The notes beneath the pieces were generated by a model, which worked only from the letters and a program-made list of their open reading frames with translations, did no database searches and was not told the DNA's origin. Made by a program: the position numbers and the translations under genes. From contig CAYWYS010000007.1 in the NCBI GenBank assembly GCA_964462675.1, positions 38,364 to 102,363 on the forward strand: a stretch of DNA of 64,000 nt. The letters are read 5' to 3'. Source of the DNA: XN24 sp964462675 (GTDB taxonomy: Bacteria; Pseudomonadota; Gammaproteobacteria; Steroidobacterales; XN24). Below, in pieces: positions 35,601 to 43,824 of the stretch; the stretch's first letter is position 1, and each line of letters starts with the position of its first letter.

Positions 35601-35745
35601 TGGCCTGGACCACCACCTGGGGCGGCACCACGTCGGGGTACTGCTCCACCGGCAAGGCGCGCAGCGCCGCCAGCCCGACCAGCACAATGATGATGGAGAT
35701 GACCGAGGCAAAGATTGGTCGATCGATGAAGAACCTGAGCATCAC
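32599..35745 (-). CDS. HAE1-type RND multidrug transporter
   Basis: A 1048-residue AcrB/MexB-like pump. It starts MLRFFIDRPIFASVISIIIV, with large periplasmic loops after helices 1 and 7. The TM4 motif is GIVVDNAIIVLENVDR, so Asp407 of AcrB is kept but the second Asp (408) is Asn; TM10 keeps the relay Lys in GLAAKNAILIVEFAAQNR. Length is normal. It lies between the adaptor gene (4-base overlap) and the channel gene (8-base overlap). It should export hydrophobic or amphipathic drugs in exchange for protons; the exact substrate is unknown. Confidence 0.92.
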   Translation of the reverse strand: MMLRFFIDRPIFASVISIIIVLVGLAALRALPVEQYPDVVPPQVVVQATYPGASSTVIAEAVAAPLEQEINGVDGMLYMESTSTDAGSLQITISFAMGTDPDQAAINVNNRVQAATARLPQQVRDQGVRVEARSTNILMVSVLFSPEGSRDVLFMSNYALLNVLDELVRIPGVGDASLFGAQDYSMRIWLSPDKLAQHDLTPNDVALAIREQNAQFAAGSLGAEPAPEGQAFTFSVTTRGQLADAEEFEAIILRAEQDGSTLRLGDVARAELGSRNYAFSATYNGQNAVPMGIYLQPGANALETAQSVHEALEDLSSRFPDDVAYTVPYDTTEFVEISIREVLITLLIAVALVVAVTFLFVQHWRATLIPVAAIPVSLIGTFAGMLAFGFSVNLLTLFGLVLAIGIVVDNAIIVLENVDRLINEQNMKAREASIETMKQVAGAVISSTLVLVAVFAPVTFLGGLTGELYRQFAVTIAVSVVVSGVVALTLTPAMCALLLDKQAHRVAKPFQWFNAGFERFTDGFSWLVDKLLRHAVIGVALFVGVIAMTIFTLSRLPPGLVPQEDQGVALVVYQLPQVSALPRSTAVRDQLSAMLLEMDEIDEFTTFAGFDIIAGSLRTFAGVGFANLADWSERTGPGQDAQSLAGRIMGMGGGIPEALVIAFTPPPIQGLSLTGGVEGYLQVRGDATTEEIAELAGRLAAAANERPELSNARTTLDTSIPRYRAKLDREKARAMGVPINEVFATMQSTFGSLYVNDFTLSGRNWQVNLQSEGEFRSQPEDLNKVFVRSQGGEMIPLSSVVTLTRESGTDILNRYNVYPAAKFLADAAPGFTTGQAKAAMEEVAAEVLEGSNTELGWTGEAYQLDAAAGAGGLAFGLGLLMVFLILAAQYERWSLPLAVATAVPFGVLGAALATMLRGFPNDIYFQVGLLVLIGLAAKNAILIVEFAAQNRREGKSSGEAALAAARQRFRAILMTALTFIIGTLPLVFATGAGANSRQEIGTVVVGGMLLASSLALIFVPLAYKVTEDLASWRRERKVSRLDKELPHA

Positions 35746-36977
35746 GCCTCCTCGTCAGCGGCGATCTCGTCATCCAGCGAGACCTCGCCGGCCGTCTCGT
35801 CCAGGTCAACCTCCTCGGTGGAGTCCACCACGGTCGGCTGGACCGGCATGCCGTCCTGGAGGGTGACCAGGCCGCTGATCACGATGCGGTCTCCCGCCTC
35901 GAGGCCGGCCAGCACCACCTGGCGGTTGTCGACGATGGGGCCGATCTCCACGTCCCGGGCGTGGGCCCGGTCATCGACGACCACGAAGATGCGTGGACCG
36001 CGGGGGCCCTGACCCACCGCCTCCTGGGGCACCAGGAAGACGTCATCGAACTCCTGCACCAGCATGCGCAGGCGTACGAACTGGCCCGGGACCACCAGGC
36101 CCTCCGAGTTGGGGAAGACGGCACGGGCCGAGACGCTGCCGGTGCGCGGGTCGATGGTGCTGTCGGTGAAGTCGATCTGGCCGGTCTCCCCGTACACGCT
36201 GCCGTCGGGCAGGGTCAGCCACGCCTCGCGGGGGCCCTCCGCCCGGGCATCGCTCATGGCGCGGCGGGCGGCACGCTGCAGGGCCGCATCGCGCTCCGGC
36301 AGCGAGAAACGCACGTGGATCGGGTGCTGCTGGGTCACGCTGGTCAGCAGGGTGCCGCGCTCGATCAGGCTGCCCTCGGGGAAGCTCTCCAGCCCGGTCA
36401 TGCCAGCCACGGGGGCACGCACCTCGGTATAGCTGAGGTTGAGCTCGGCACTGGCCACCCCGGCCTCCGCCAGGGCGTAGCGCGCCTCGGCCAGCTCCCG
36501 GGCGGAGAGGGCACTGTCGCGCTCTCGCTCGCTGACCGCATTCTGGTCGAACAGGGTCGAGATCCGCCGCCACTCACGGTTGGCCTGGTTGAGCTCGGCA
36601 CGGGCGTTGGCACGTTCCGCCTCGGCGCGCTGGAGGGCGATCTCGTAGGGCTCGCGATCGATGCGAAACAGCGCCGCGCCCTCCTCGACCACCTGCCCCT
36701 CCGTATAGAGACGCTCCTCGAGGATGCCGTCGATCCGGGCACGCACCTCCACCTCGCGGGGACCCCGTGCGCGGGCCGGATACTCATCGATCACCTCGAC
36801 GCTGCGCGGCTCCACGCCCACCACCACGACCGGTGGCGGTGGACGTTCACCGCCACGGCCGCCGGGCGCGCCGGCCTGATCGTTGTCCTGCCCGCAGGCG
36901 GACAGCCCGACGGCCATCAGGCCGGCCAAGGCCAGGATTTTCAGGGGCGCGAGCTCCAGCGGGGGTACCAATCGCAT
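35742..36977 (-). CDS. RND efflux periplasmic adaptor (MexA/AcrA-like)
   Basis: A 411-residue lipoprotein (Cys28 in VGLSACGQDN) with lipoyl halves (VEVRARIDGILEERLYTEGQ and LSYTEVRAPVAGMTGLESFP), a coiled-coil hairpin between them, a beta-barrel (HPIHVRFSLPERDAALQRAA) and a membrane-proximal domain. The last ~35 residues form an unusual acidic tail (STEEVDLDETAGEVSLDDEI). It is first in the pump operon, with a TetR-type palindrome about 90 bp upstream. Confidence 0.9.
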   Translation of the reverse strand: MRLVPPLELAPLKILALAGLMAVGLSACGQDNDQAGAPGGRGGERPPPPVVVVGVEPRSVEVIDEYPARARGPREVEVRARIDGILEERLYTEGQVVEEGAALFRIDREPYEIALQRAEAERANARAELNQANREWRRISTLFDQNAVSERERDSALSARELAEARYALAEAGVASAELNLSYTEVRAPVAGMTGLESFPEGSLIERGTLLTSVTQQHPIHVRFSLPERDAALQRAARRAMSDARAEGPREAWLTLPDGSVYGETGQIDFTDSTIDPRTGSVSARAVFPNSEGLVVPGQFVRLRMLVQEFDDVFLVPQEAVGQGPRGPRIFVVVDDRAHARDVEIGPIVDNRQVVLAGLEAGDRIVISGLVTLQDGMPVQPTVVDSTEEVDLDETAGEVSLDDEIAADEEA

Positions 36978-37065
36978 CTAAAGTCTCCACTCAGGGTCGT
37001 GTCGTCAGGCGCGGTCAACGCGCGGGCGCACCGTCGGGTGTTCCAAAACAGCGGGTGATTATAGC

Positions 37066-37081
37066 TACAATCGTGTATGTA
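37066..37081. promoter_or_regulatory. TetR operator candidate before the efflux operon
   Basis: TACAATCGTGTATGTA, a TACA-N8-TGTA palindrome of the same length as TACATCAGCGAATGTA before tetR. It lies 89 bp before the adaptor ATG in an AT-rich tract. Confidence 0.55.
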
Positions 37082-37263
37082 TACTAATCACTCAAGGTCG
37101 TACAATAAAAATTCTGGATCGTCTCAGTAGTGTCCCAGCGTTATCCGGTCCAACCCGTGTAACGGGTTGAGAGACTTGAGGTACTTCGATCTTTTGTCTG
37201 GTCTCGATTTGGACCTCGTCCGTAGGATGCGAGTGGTCTTCCACCGCACATCGGACGCTGGCC

Positions 37264-38205
37264 ATGAACACGCGCAAACTGGTCTTCGCACAGGTCATGG
37301 CGCACCTGCCGCTGACGACGTTCCGGCGTTGCGTCGCCCGGTACGACGGCGAGCACAAGGTCAAGCGCTTCTCCTGCCTCGACCAGTACCTGTGCATGGC
37401 GTTCGCGCAGCTGACCTTCCGCAACACGCGGGCCAACGCCAATGCCGTACGCGACTGGCGCATCCATGCCGATTTCGCCCAGAGCCTCATCAACATTGCC
37501 CGCAAGCTCTACGTCAACGAGCCGTTCGGTGTCGATCTGGCCAACATGGTCTACGCACTGGACGCTACGACCATCGATCTTTGTCTGTCGGTGTTCCCCT
37601 GGGCGCCATTCCGTTCGACCAAGGCCGCGGTCCGGCTGCTCACGCTGCTGGATCTGCGCGGCAATATCCCCGGCTTCCTGTATACCAGCAAGGACGAGCA
37701 AGGCAAGACGCTCGTGTTCCTGGCCAACAATCTCGAACTGAACGCCGTCACCATCAGCGAGTTGTATCGCTGTCGCTGGCAGGTCGAGTTGTTCTTCAAA
37801 TGGACCAAGCAACATCTGCGTATCAAAGCCTTCTTCGGCACCTCGGAGAACGCGGTCAAATCCCAGATCTGGATCGCCGTGTCGGTCTACGTGCTGGTCG
37901 CCATCCTCAGAAAGCGACTGAACCTCAGCGCATCGCTGTACCAGATCCTACAAGTCCTGAGCCTCACGCTGTTCGAGAGAACGCCTTTGGATCAGCTACT
38001 TACCCGAATCCCACTGGAGCGAGGGCCGGCGCTTCACCTCATCTTCGATCGCTGTCAAGGCATTGGAGCATTTCAACCGGCCGACGCTGACGCATCGCGA
38101 ACTCGAGGTGCTGCAGCAACTCGCGCAGTATGGTCAAATCTGGTGTACGGAGGCGACATCTGGCGGCGGCCCTGTCCAGATTTTCGGTTTCAACTCCGTC
38201 AATGA
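37264..38205 (+). pseudogene. IS4-family transposase with internal deletions
   Basis: The 313-residue frame starts as a normal IS4 transposase (MNTRKLVFAQVMAHLPLTTF, VKRFSCLDQYLCMAFAQLTF), then jumps from FRNTR to ANANAVRDWRIHADFAQ, losing about 30 residues. It keeps VYALDATTIDLCLSVFPWAP and LLTLLDLRGNIPGF, then jumps to ELYRCRWQVELFFKWTKQHL, losing most of the region with the second catalytic Asp. YREK-type Glu context (RCRWQVELFFKW) is present. Both deletions keep the frame. The tail after 38050 is not transposase-like. Confidence 0.75.
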
Positions 38206-38476
38206 ATTTCACCCCTTCGATGATCCTGGCCAATTGCTCGAAGCCGCGTATCCGACGCCAGCGTGTCTCGGCGGCGAGGCCGAGCTTGAACACGAACGCC
38301 AGCAACGGGCCGCGGTCCTTGCGCAGACACTCGGTCGCTTTCGGATACTTCGCCGCGTAGGTGAGCGTGAACCGGTCGAACGCCTTCTCGGCCTGCGGCG
38401 AGCTCGGGCGGGCGCTCCAACCCCTGGACCTTGAGCTGCAGCAGCACTTCGCGCCAGCTCTGCTGTCCTTGGCCAC
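38039..38476 (-). pseudogene. IS256-family transposase C-terminal relic
   Basis: The minus strand encodes AFDRFTLTYAAKYPKATECL and RKDRGPLLAF, then jumps to VFKLGLAAETRWRRIRGFEQ and LARIIEGVKFIDGVE. In IS256 transposases these blocks flank the FYDFPAEHW and NPIEST regions, which are deleted here. The N-terminal two thirds are absent. It lies directly against the end of the IS4 relic. From 38481 to 38831 I see no gene. Confidence 0.65.
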
Positions 38477-38831
38477 TCACTCGCTCTGGCACTACAATCA
38501 TGAGGGCCCGAACATGGGGCTGGGCGGCATCACCTCCGTGCAGAAGTTGGCCATGGTGGCCTGACTCTACTTCTGGGAACGGTAAAAAATTGGGGGGATT
38601 ACCCAACGTCCGGCAGGACCACGGCTCCAGGACCACCAGGGCGGTCCCATAGCGGGCGGCGTCTTGAGAGAGAGCAAAGCGCGAGCCCGTGTATGTTGCT
38701 TTTGAAACCCCCCGAAACCATTCGGTTACGGTCACCCTGCGCCGGTCATCGCGTGCCGGGCTGGCGGCAGAGCGACCGATCGTGGGTAGAGCCGCAACCC
38801 GACGCCAGGTTCAACAACGAGGAGATGAGGA

Positions 38832-39905
38832 ATGAGCAAACCGATCAAGACCTGGCTGATCCGGATTGCGGTCGTCGCGATTGTCGGTGTGGCCGCGGCA
38901 GCCGCTTGGCGGTTTCTCCAGCCGCAAGGGCTGCCCGAAGGGTTCGCCGCTGGCAACGGCCGGATCGAGGCCGTGGAGATCGACGTTGCGGCCAAGACCG
39001 CGGGCCGGGTCAAGGACATCCTGGCCAACGAAGGCGATTTTGTCCGCGCCGGGCAGGAACTGGCGAGGATGGATACGGCCGTCCTGGAGGCGCAACTCCG
39101 CGAGGCCGAGGCGCAGCTGCGACGGGCGCTTATCGGCATCGAGACCGCGCAAAGCCAGGTGACCCAGCGCGAAGCCGAGAAGCAGGCCGCCGAGGCGCTC
39201 ATTGCTCAGAGGAAGGCCGAGCTCGACGCCGCACAGAGGCGGGTCGCGCGCTCGGAGGATCTCGCGCCGAAAGACGCCGTCCCCGTCTCGAAACTTGACG
39301 ACGACCGCGCCGCCTTTCAGGCGGCGAAAGCCGCGGTCGGCGCCGCGGAGGCGCAGGCGGCAGCCGCGCAGGCCGCTATTGGCCGGGCCAAGTCGGATGT
39401 CATTGGGGCGGAGGCCACCGTGGAAGCAGCCCGGGCCACCATCCAGCGCATTCAGGCTGACATCGACGATAGCGTACTGAGGTCGCCGCGTGACGGCCGT
39501 GTCCAGTACCGCGTCGCCCAGCCCGGCGAAGTGCTCTCTCCCGGCGGCGTGGTGCTGAACATGGTCGATCTCGCCGATGTCTACATGACCTTCTTCCTGC
39601 CGACGGAACAAGCGGGGCGCGTCGCGCTTGGGACCGAGGCGCGGCTCGTGCTCGACGCCGCCCCGCAATACGTGATCCCGGCCCAAATCTCGTTTGTCGC
39701 GGATGTCGCCCAGTTCACGCCCAAGACTGTGGAAACCGCGGAAGAACGCCAGAAGCTGATGTTCCGCATCAAGGCGAAGATCGCCCCGGACCTGCTCAGG
39801 AAGCACCTAAACCAGGTCAAGACTGGCCTGCCGGGGATGGCCTACGTGCGGCTCGACCCGCGGGTGGATTGGCCCCTTGAGTTGCAGGTCACATTGCCTC
39901 AATGA
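38832..39905 (+). CDS. HlyD-family adaptor (YhiI-like)
   Basis: A 357-residue adaptor with one membrane helix (TWLIRIAVVAIVGVAAAAAW), the lipoyl strand GRIEAVEIDVAAKTAGRVKD, a long Ala/Glu/Gln coiled coil (~75-205), the second half RSPRDGRVQYRVAQPGEVLS, and a beta-barrel ending LPGMAYVRLDP. It is coupled by a 4-base overlap to an RbbA-type transporter, matching the yhiI-rbbA-yhhJ order of enterobacteria. A GAGGAGATGAGG site precedes ATG 38832. Confidence 0.85.
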   Translation: MSKPIKTWLIRIAVVAIVGVAAAAAWRFLQPQGLPEGFAAGNGRIEAVEIDVAAKTAGRVKDILANEGDFVRAGQELARMDTAVLEAQLREAEAQLRRALIGIETAQSQVTQREAEKQAAEALIAQRKAELDAAQRRVARSEDLAPKDAVPVSKLDDDRAAFQAAKAAVGAAEAQAAAAQAAIGRAKSDVIGAEATVEAARATIQRIQADIDDSVLRSPRDGRVQYRVAQPGEVLSPGGVVLNMVDLADVYMTFFLPTEQAGRVALGTEARLVLDAAPQYVIPAQISFVADVAQFTPKTVETAEERQKLMFRIKAKIAPDLLRKHLNQVKTGLPGMAYVRLDPRVDWPLELQVTLPQ

Positions 39906-42691
39906 GCCTCCACCGATCCGAACCAGCCGGGAAAAGCGCCGATGCCACCCCGATCGCCCGGCTGCGGGACGTAACATTACGTTACGGCAAGGTGCATGCG
40001 CTCTCTGAAGTCAGCCTCGATATCCCGGCAGGCTGCATGGCCGGGCTGATCGGCCCGGATGGAGTCGGCAAATCAAGCCTGCTGGCGCTGATCGCGGGTG
40101 CACGAAAAATTCAAGCTGGACAAGTCGAAGTGCTCGGCGGCGACATGACAGAGGCAAGCCACCGACGAACGGTCTGTCCGCGCATCGCCTACATGCCGCA
40201 GGGCCTCGGCAAGAACCTCTATCCCACGCTGTCGGTGTTCGAGAACATCGACTTCTTCGGCCGTCTGTTCGGGCACGATGGCGGCGAACGGGTTCGCCGC
40301 ATCGAGGCGCTGACGCTGGCCACCGGGCTCAGACCGTTCCTCGACCGGCCGGCCGGCAAGCTCTCCGGCGGCATGAAGCAGAAGCTCGGCCTGTGCTGCG
40401 CGCTGATCCACGATCCGGACCTGCTGATCCTCGACGAGCCCACGACCGGCGTCGACCCCCTCTCGCGGCGGCAGTTCTGGGAACTGATCGGGCGCATCCG
40501 CCATACTCGGCCCGGCATGAGCGTGGTGGTGGCCACCGCCTATATGGAGGAGGCGGCACGCTTCGACTGGCTGGTGGCGATGGATGCCGGCGCGGTGCTG
40601 GCCAGCGACACGCCCCAGGGGCTGCTTGACGAAACCGGCATGGCGTCGCTGGAAGCCGCCTTCATCCGTCTGCTGCCGGAAGAAAAGCGCCGGGATTACA
40701 GGCAGGTCGAGATCCCACCGCGGCCGCAGAGTGAAGGCGACGTCGCGATCGAAGCCCGGGACCTGACCATGCGGTTCGGTGAGTTCACCGCGGTCGACCA
40801 TGTGAACCTGCGCATTCAACGGGGCGAGATCTTCGGCTTTCTCGGCTCCAATGGCTGCGGCAAGACCACGACGATGAAGATGCTGACCGGGCTTTTGCCG
40901 CCGAGCGAGGGGCGGGCCTGGCTGTTTGGACACGAGGTGGATCCTCACGACCTCGCGACCCGCCGTCGCGTCGGCTACATGTCGCAGTTCTTTTCGCTCT
41001 ATACCGAGCTGACGGTGCGGCAGAACCTGGAGCTGCACGCACGTCTGTTTCATGTTCCGGCCGAACAAATCCCGCACCGCATCGAGGAAATGGTTGCGCG
41101 CTTCGACCTGGCCGGGGTTGCCGATATGTTGCCCGGCGGGTTACCCCTCGGTCATCGCCAGCGCCTGTCGTTGGCCGTAGCCATGATCCACAAACCCGAA
41201 ATGCTGATCCTCGACGAGCCCACCTCGGGCGTCGATCCGGTGGCGCGGGATGCTTTCTGGCGCATGCTGGTCGAGCTGTCGCGCCGCGACGGGGTGACCA
41301 TCTTCATCTCCACCCACTTCATGAACGAGGCCGAGCGCTGCGACCGCATCTCGCTGATGCACGAGGGGCGGGTGCTGGTGACCGACACGCCCGCCGCGCT
41401 GGCAAGCAAACGCGGCGTGGATAGCCTCGAAGACGCTTTTGTCGCTTATCTGGAGGATGCCGCAGCGGAGGGTGCGGACGAGGCACGGCAGCCTCACGTA
41501 ACGTCTTCGCTCGATTTAGTCGAGGCATCGGCCGGTCGTGTCGAGCCCCAGGGCTCGCGGCGCCTGTTCGACCCTCGGCGCATGGTCAGCTATGCACGGC
41601 GCGAAGCCCTGGAGCTGCGCCGCGACCCGGTCCGGCTGACACTCGCGCTCGTTGGCAGCGTCATCCTGATGTTCGTGATGGGCTACGGCATCAGCCTGGA
41701 CGTGGAGGACCTGACCTTCGCGGTACTCGACCGCGATCAAACCACCGTCAGCCGTGACTATACGCTCAACATTGCCGGCTCCCGCTATTTCGTCGAACAA
41801 CCGCCGATCACCGATTATGACGATCTTGATCGGCGGATGCGTGCGGGAAAACTCAGCCTGGCCATCGAGATCCCATCAGGCTTTGCCCGCGATATCGCAC
41901 GCGGACGGGCGGTGGAGATCGGCGCCTGGATCGACGGCGCCATGCCGACGCGCGCCGAGACCGCTCGCGGCTACGTGCAAGGGATGCATGCCCACTGGCT
42001 CGCGACCAAGGCCCGCGAAGCGGGCCGTGGGGACGCACTGGCAGGTCTGGCGAATCTGGAAACCCGCTTCCGCTACAACCCCGACGTCAAGAGCCTGGTG
42101 GCGATGGTGCCGGCGGTGATCCCGCTGCTGCTCATGCTGATTCCGGCCATGCTCGCCGCACTGAGCGTGGTGCGGGAGAAGGAACTCGGCTCGATCACCA
42201 ACTTCTATGTCACGCCCACCACCCGGCTCGAGTTCCTGCTCGGCAAGCAGCTCCCCTATGTCGTGCTGTCCTTCCTGAGCTTCCTGTTGCTCACCCTGCT
42301 TGCGGTGACCGTCTTCGGTGTGCCTTTGAAGGGCAGTTTTCTGACACTGACGGCTGGTGCGCTGCTCTATGTCGCTGCCGCCACCGCCGTCGGCCTCCTG
42401 ATTTCCACCTTCATGCGCAGCCAGATCGCCGCCCTGTTCGGCACTGCGGTGCTTACCATCCTGCCAGCGGCGAGCTTTTCGGGCATGATCGACCCGGTGT
42501 CGTCGCTCCAAGGGGTGGGCAGGCTGATCGGCGAGATTTATCCGACCACGCATTTTCTGACCATCGCGCGCGGCACCTTCTCCAAGGCCCTGAATTTTTC
42601 CGATCTGTATGCCTCCTTCATCCCGCTGGCGCTGGCCGTGCCGGTGCTGCTCGGACTGTCCGCCGTCCTGCTGAAGAAGCAGGAGAACTGA
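39902..42691 (+). CDS. rbbA: RbbA-type ABC transporter, two ATPase domains fused to a permease
   Basis: A 929-residue fusion. The first ATPase domain has GPDGVGKSS, LSGGMKQKLGL and LDEPTTGVDP; the second has GSNGCGKTTT, LDEPTSGVDP, and a degenerate signature (LPLGHRQRLSLAVAM instead of LSGGQ). From ~565 an ABC-2 permease follows, with helix LTLALVGSVILMFVMGYGIS, a periplasmic domain, and five further helices. E. coli RbbA was described as a ribosome-associated ATPase, but the architecture is that of an exporter subunit. It is flanked by HlyD- and YhhJ-like genes, with which it should form one complex. Confidence 0.88.
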   Translation: MSLHRSEPAGKSADATPIARLRDVTLRYGKVHALSEVSLDIPAGCMAGLIGPDGVGKSSLLALIAGARKIQAGQVEVLGGDMTEASHRRTVCPRIAYMPQGLGKNLYPTLSVFENIDFFGRLFGHDGGERVRRIEALTLATGLRPFLDRPAGKLSGGMKQKLGLCCALIHDPDLLILDEPTTGVDPLSRRQFWELIGRIRHTRPGMSVVVATAYMEEAARFDWLVAMDAGAVLASDTPQGLLDETGMASLEAAFIRLLPEEKRRDYRQVEIPPRPQSEGDVAIEARDLTMRFGEFTAVDHVNLRIQRGEIFGFLGSNGCGKTTTMKMLTGLLPPSEGRAWLFGHEVDPHDLATRRRVGYMSQFFSLYTELTVRQNLELHARLFHVPAEQIPHRIEEMVARFDLAGVADMLPGGLPLGHRQRLSLAVAMIHKPEMLILDEPTSGVDPVARDAFWRMLVELSRRDGVTIFISTHFMNEAERCDRISLMHEGRVLVTDTPAALASKRGVDSLEDAFVAYLEDAAAEGADEARQPHVTSSLDLVEASAGRVEPQGSRRLFDPRRMVSYARREALELRRDPVRLTLALVGSVILMFVMGYGISLDVEDLTFAVLDRDQTTVSRDYTLNIAGSRYFVEQPPITDYDDLDRRMRAGKLSLAIEIPSGFARDIARGRAVEIGAWIDGAMPTRAETARGYVQGMHAHWLATKAREAGRGDALAGLANLETRFRYNPDVKSLVAMVPAVIPLLLMLIPAMLAALSVVREKELGSITNFYVTPTTRLEFLLGKQLPYVVLSFLSFLLLTLLAVTVFGVPLKGSFLTLTAGALLYVAAATAVGLLISTFMRSQIAALFGTAVLTILPAASFSGMIDPVSSLQGVGRLIGEIYPTTHFLTIARGTFSKALNFSDLYASFIPLALAVPVLLGLSAVLLKKQEN

Positions 42692-42694
42692 GCC

Positions 42695-43816
42695 ATGCGT
42701 GCTGCCAACATCCTGCATCTTGGCGTCAAGGAGCTGCGCAGCCTGACACGCGACCCGATCATGCTGGTGCTGATCGCCTACGCCTTCACCTTTTCGATCT
42801 ATACAGCGGCAACGGCGATGCCGGAAACCCTCAACAAGGCGCCAATCGCCATCGTCGACGAGGACCGTTCGCCGCTGTCGGGGCGGATCGCCAGCGCCTT
42901 CTATCCGCCCTATTTCGTGCTGCCCAAGTTCATCACCCAAGCCGAGATGGACGCCCGCATGGACGCAGGCCTCGACACCTTTGCGCTGAACATCCCGCCC
43001 GAGTTCCAGCGCGACCTGCTGGCGGGACGCAGGCCGACGATCCAGCTCAACGTCGATGCGACGCGCATGAGCCAGGCCTTTACCGGCAGCGGCTATATCC
43101 AGACTATCGTTGCCGACGAGGTGCGCGCCTTCGCGCAACGCTATCGCGACATCGCCGAGCCGCCGGTAGGCTTGGCGCTCCGGGTGCGCTTCAATCCGCA
43201 ACTCAACAAATCCTGGTTCGGCGCCATCATGCAGGTCATCAACAACGTGACCATGCTCTCGATCGTGCTGACCGGCGCGGCGCTGATCCGCGAGCGCGAG
43301 CACGGCACGGTCGAACACCTGCTGGTGATGCCCGTCACTCCCTTCGAGATCATGACCAGCAAGGTCTGGGCAATGGGCCTCGTGGTGCTCGCGGCATCCG
43401 CCTTCGCCCTCGTTTTCGTGGTGCAGGGGCTGCTTTCCGTTCCGATCGAAGGATCGATCATGCTGTTTCTGGCCGGTACCTCCGTGCATCTGTTCGCCAC
43501 GACCTCCATGGGCATCTTTCTCGGCACGCTCGCCCGCTCCATGCCGCAGTTCGGACTGCTGCTGATGCTGATTCTGCTGCCGCTCCAGATGCTCTCCGGC
43601 GGCACGACGCCGCGCGAGAGCATGCCGGAAATCGTCCAGTACATCATGCTGGCCGCGCCCAACACGCATTTCGTGATGCTCGCCCAGGCGATTCTCTACC
43701 GCGGTGCCGGCCTTGCCACCGTCTGGCCGCAGTTCCTCGCCATCGCGGCGATCGGGGCCGCGCTGTTCGCGCTCTCGCTGGCACGCTTCCGCCGCACCAT
43801 CAGCACCATGGCCTGA
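42695..43816 (+). CDS. ABC-2 permease (YhhJ-like)
   Basis: A 373-residue permease: GVKELRSLTRDPIMLVLIAY, a first membrane helix, a periplasmic domain of about 150 residues (PPYFVLPKFITQAEMDARMD), then five helices including the ABC-2 signature ALIREREHGTVEHLLVMPVT and LLLPLQMLSGGTTPRESMPE. It starts 3 bases after rbbA and pairs with RbbA's own permease half to make the channel. Confidence 0.88.
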   Translation: MRAANILHLGVKELRSLTRDPIMLVLIAYAFTFSIYTAATAMPETLNKAPIAIVDEDRSPLSGRIASAFYPPYFVLPKFITQAEMDARMDAGLDTFALNIPPEFQRDLLAGRRPTIQLNVDATRMSQAFTGSGYIQTIVADEVRAFAQRYRDIAEPPVGLALRVRFNPQLNKSWFGAIMQVINNVTMLSIVLTGAALIREREHGTVEHLLVMPVTPFEIMTSKVWAMGLVVLAASAFALVFVVQGLLSVPIEGSIMLFLAGTSVHLFATTSMGIFLGTLARSMPQFGLLLMLILLPLQMLSGGTTPRESMPEIVQYIMLAAPNTHFVMLAQAILYRGAGLATVWPQFLAIAAIGAALFALSLARFRRTISTMA

Positions 43817-43824
43817 GCGTGCAG

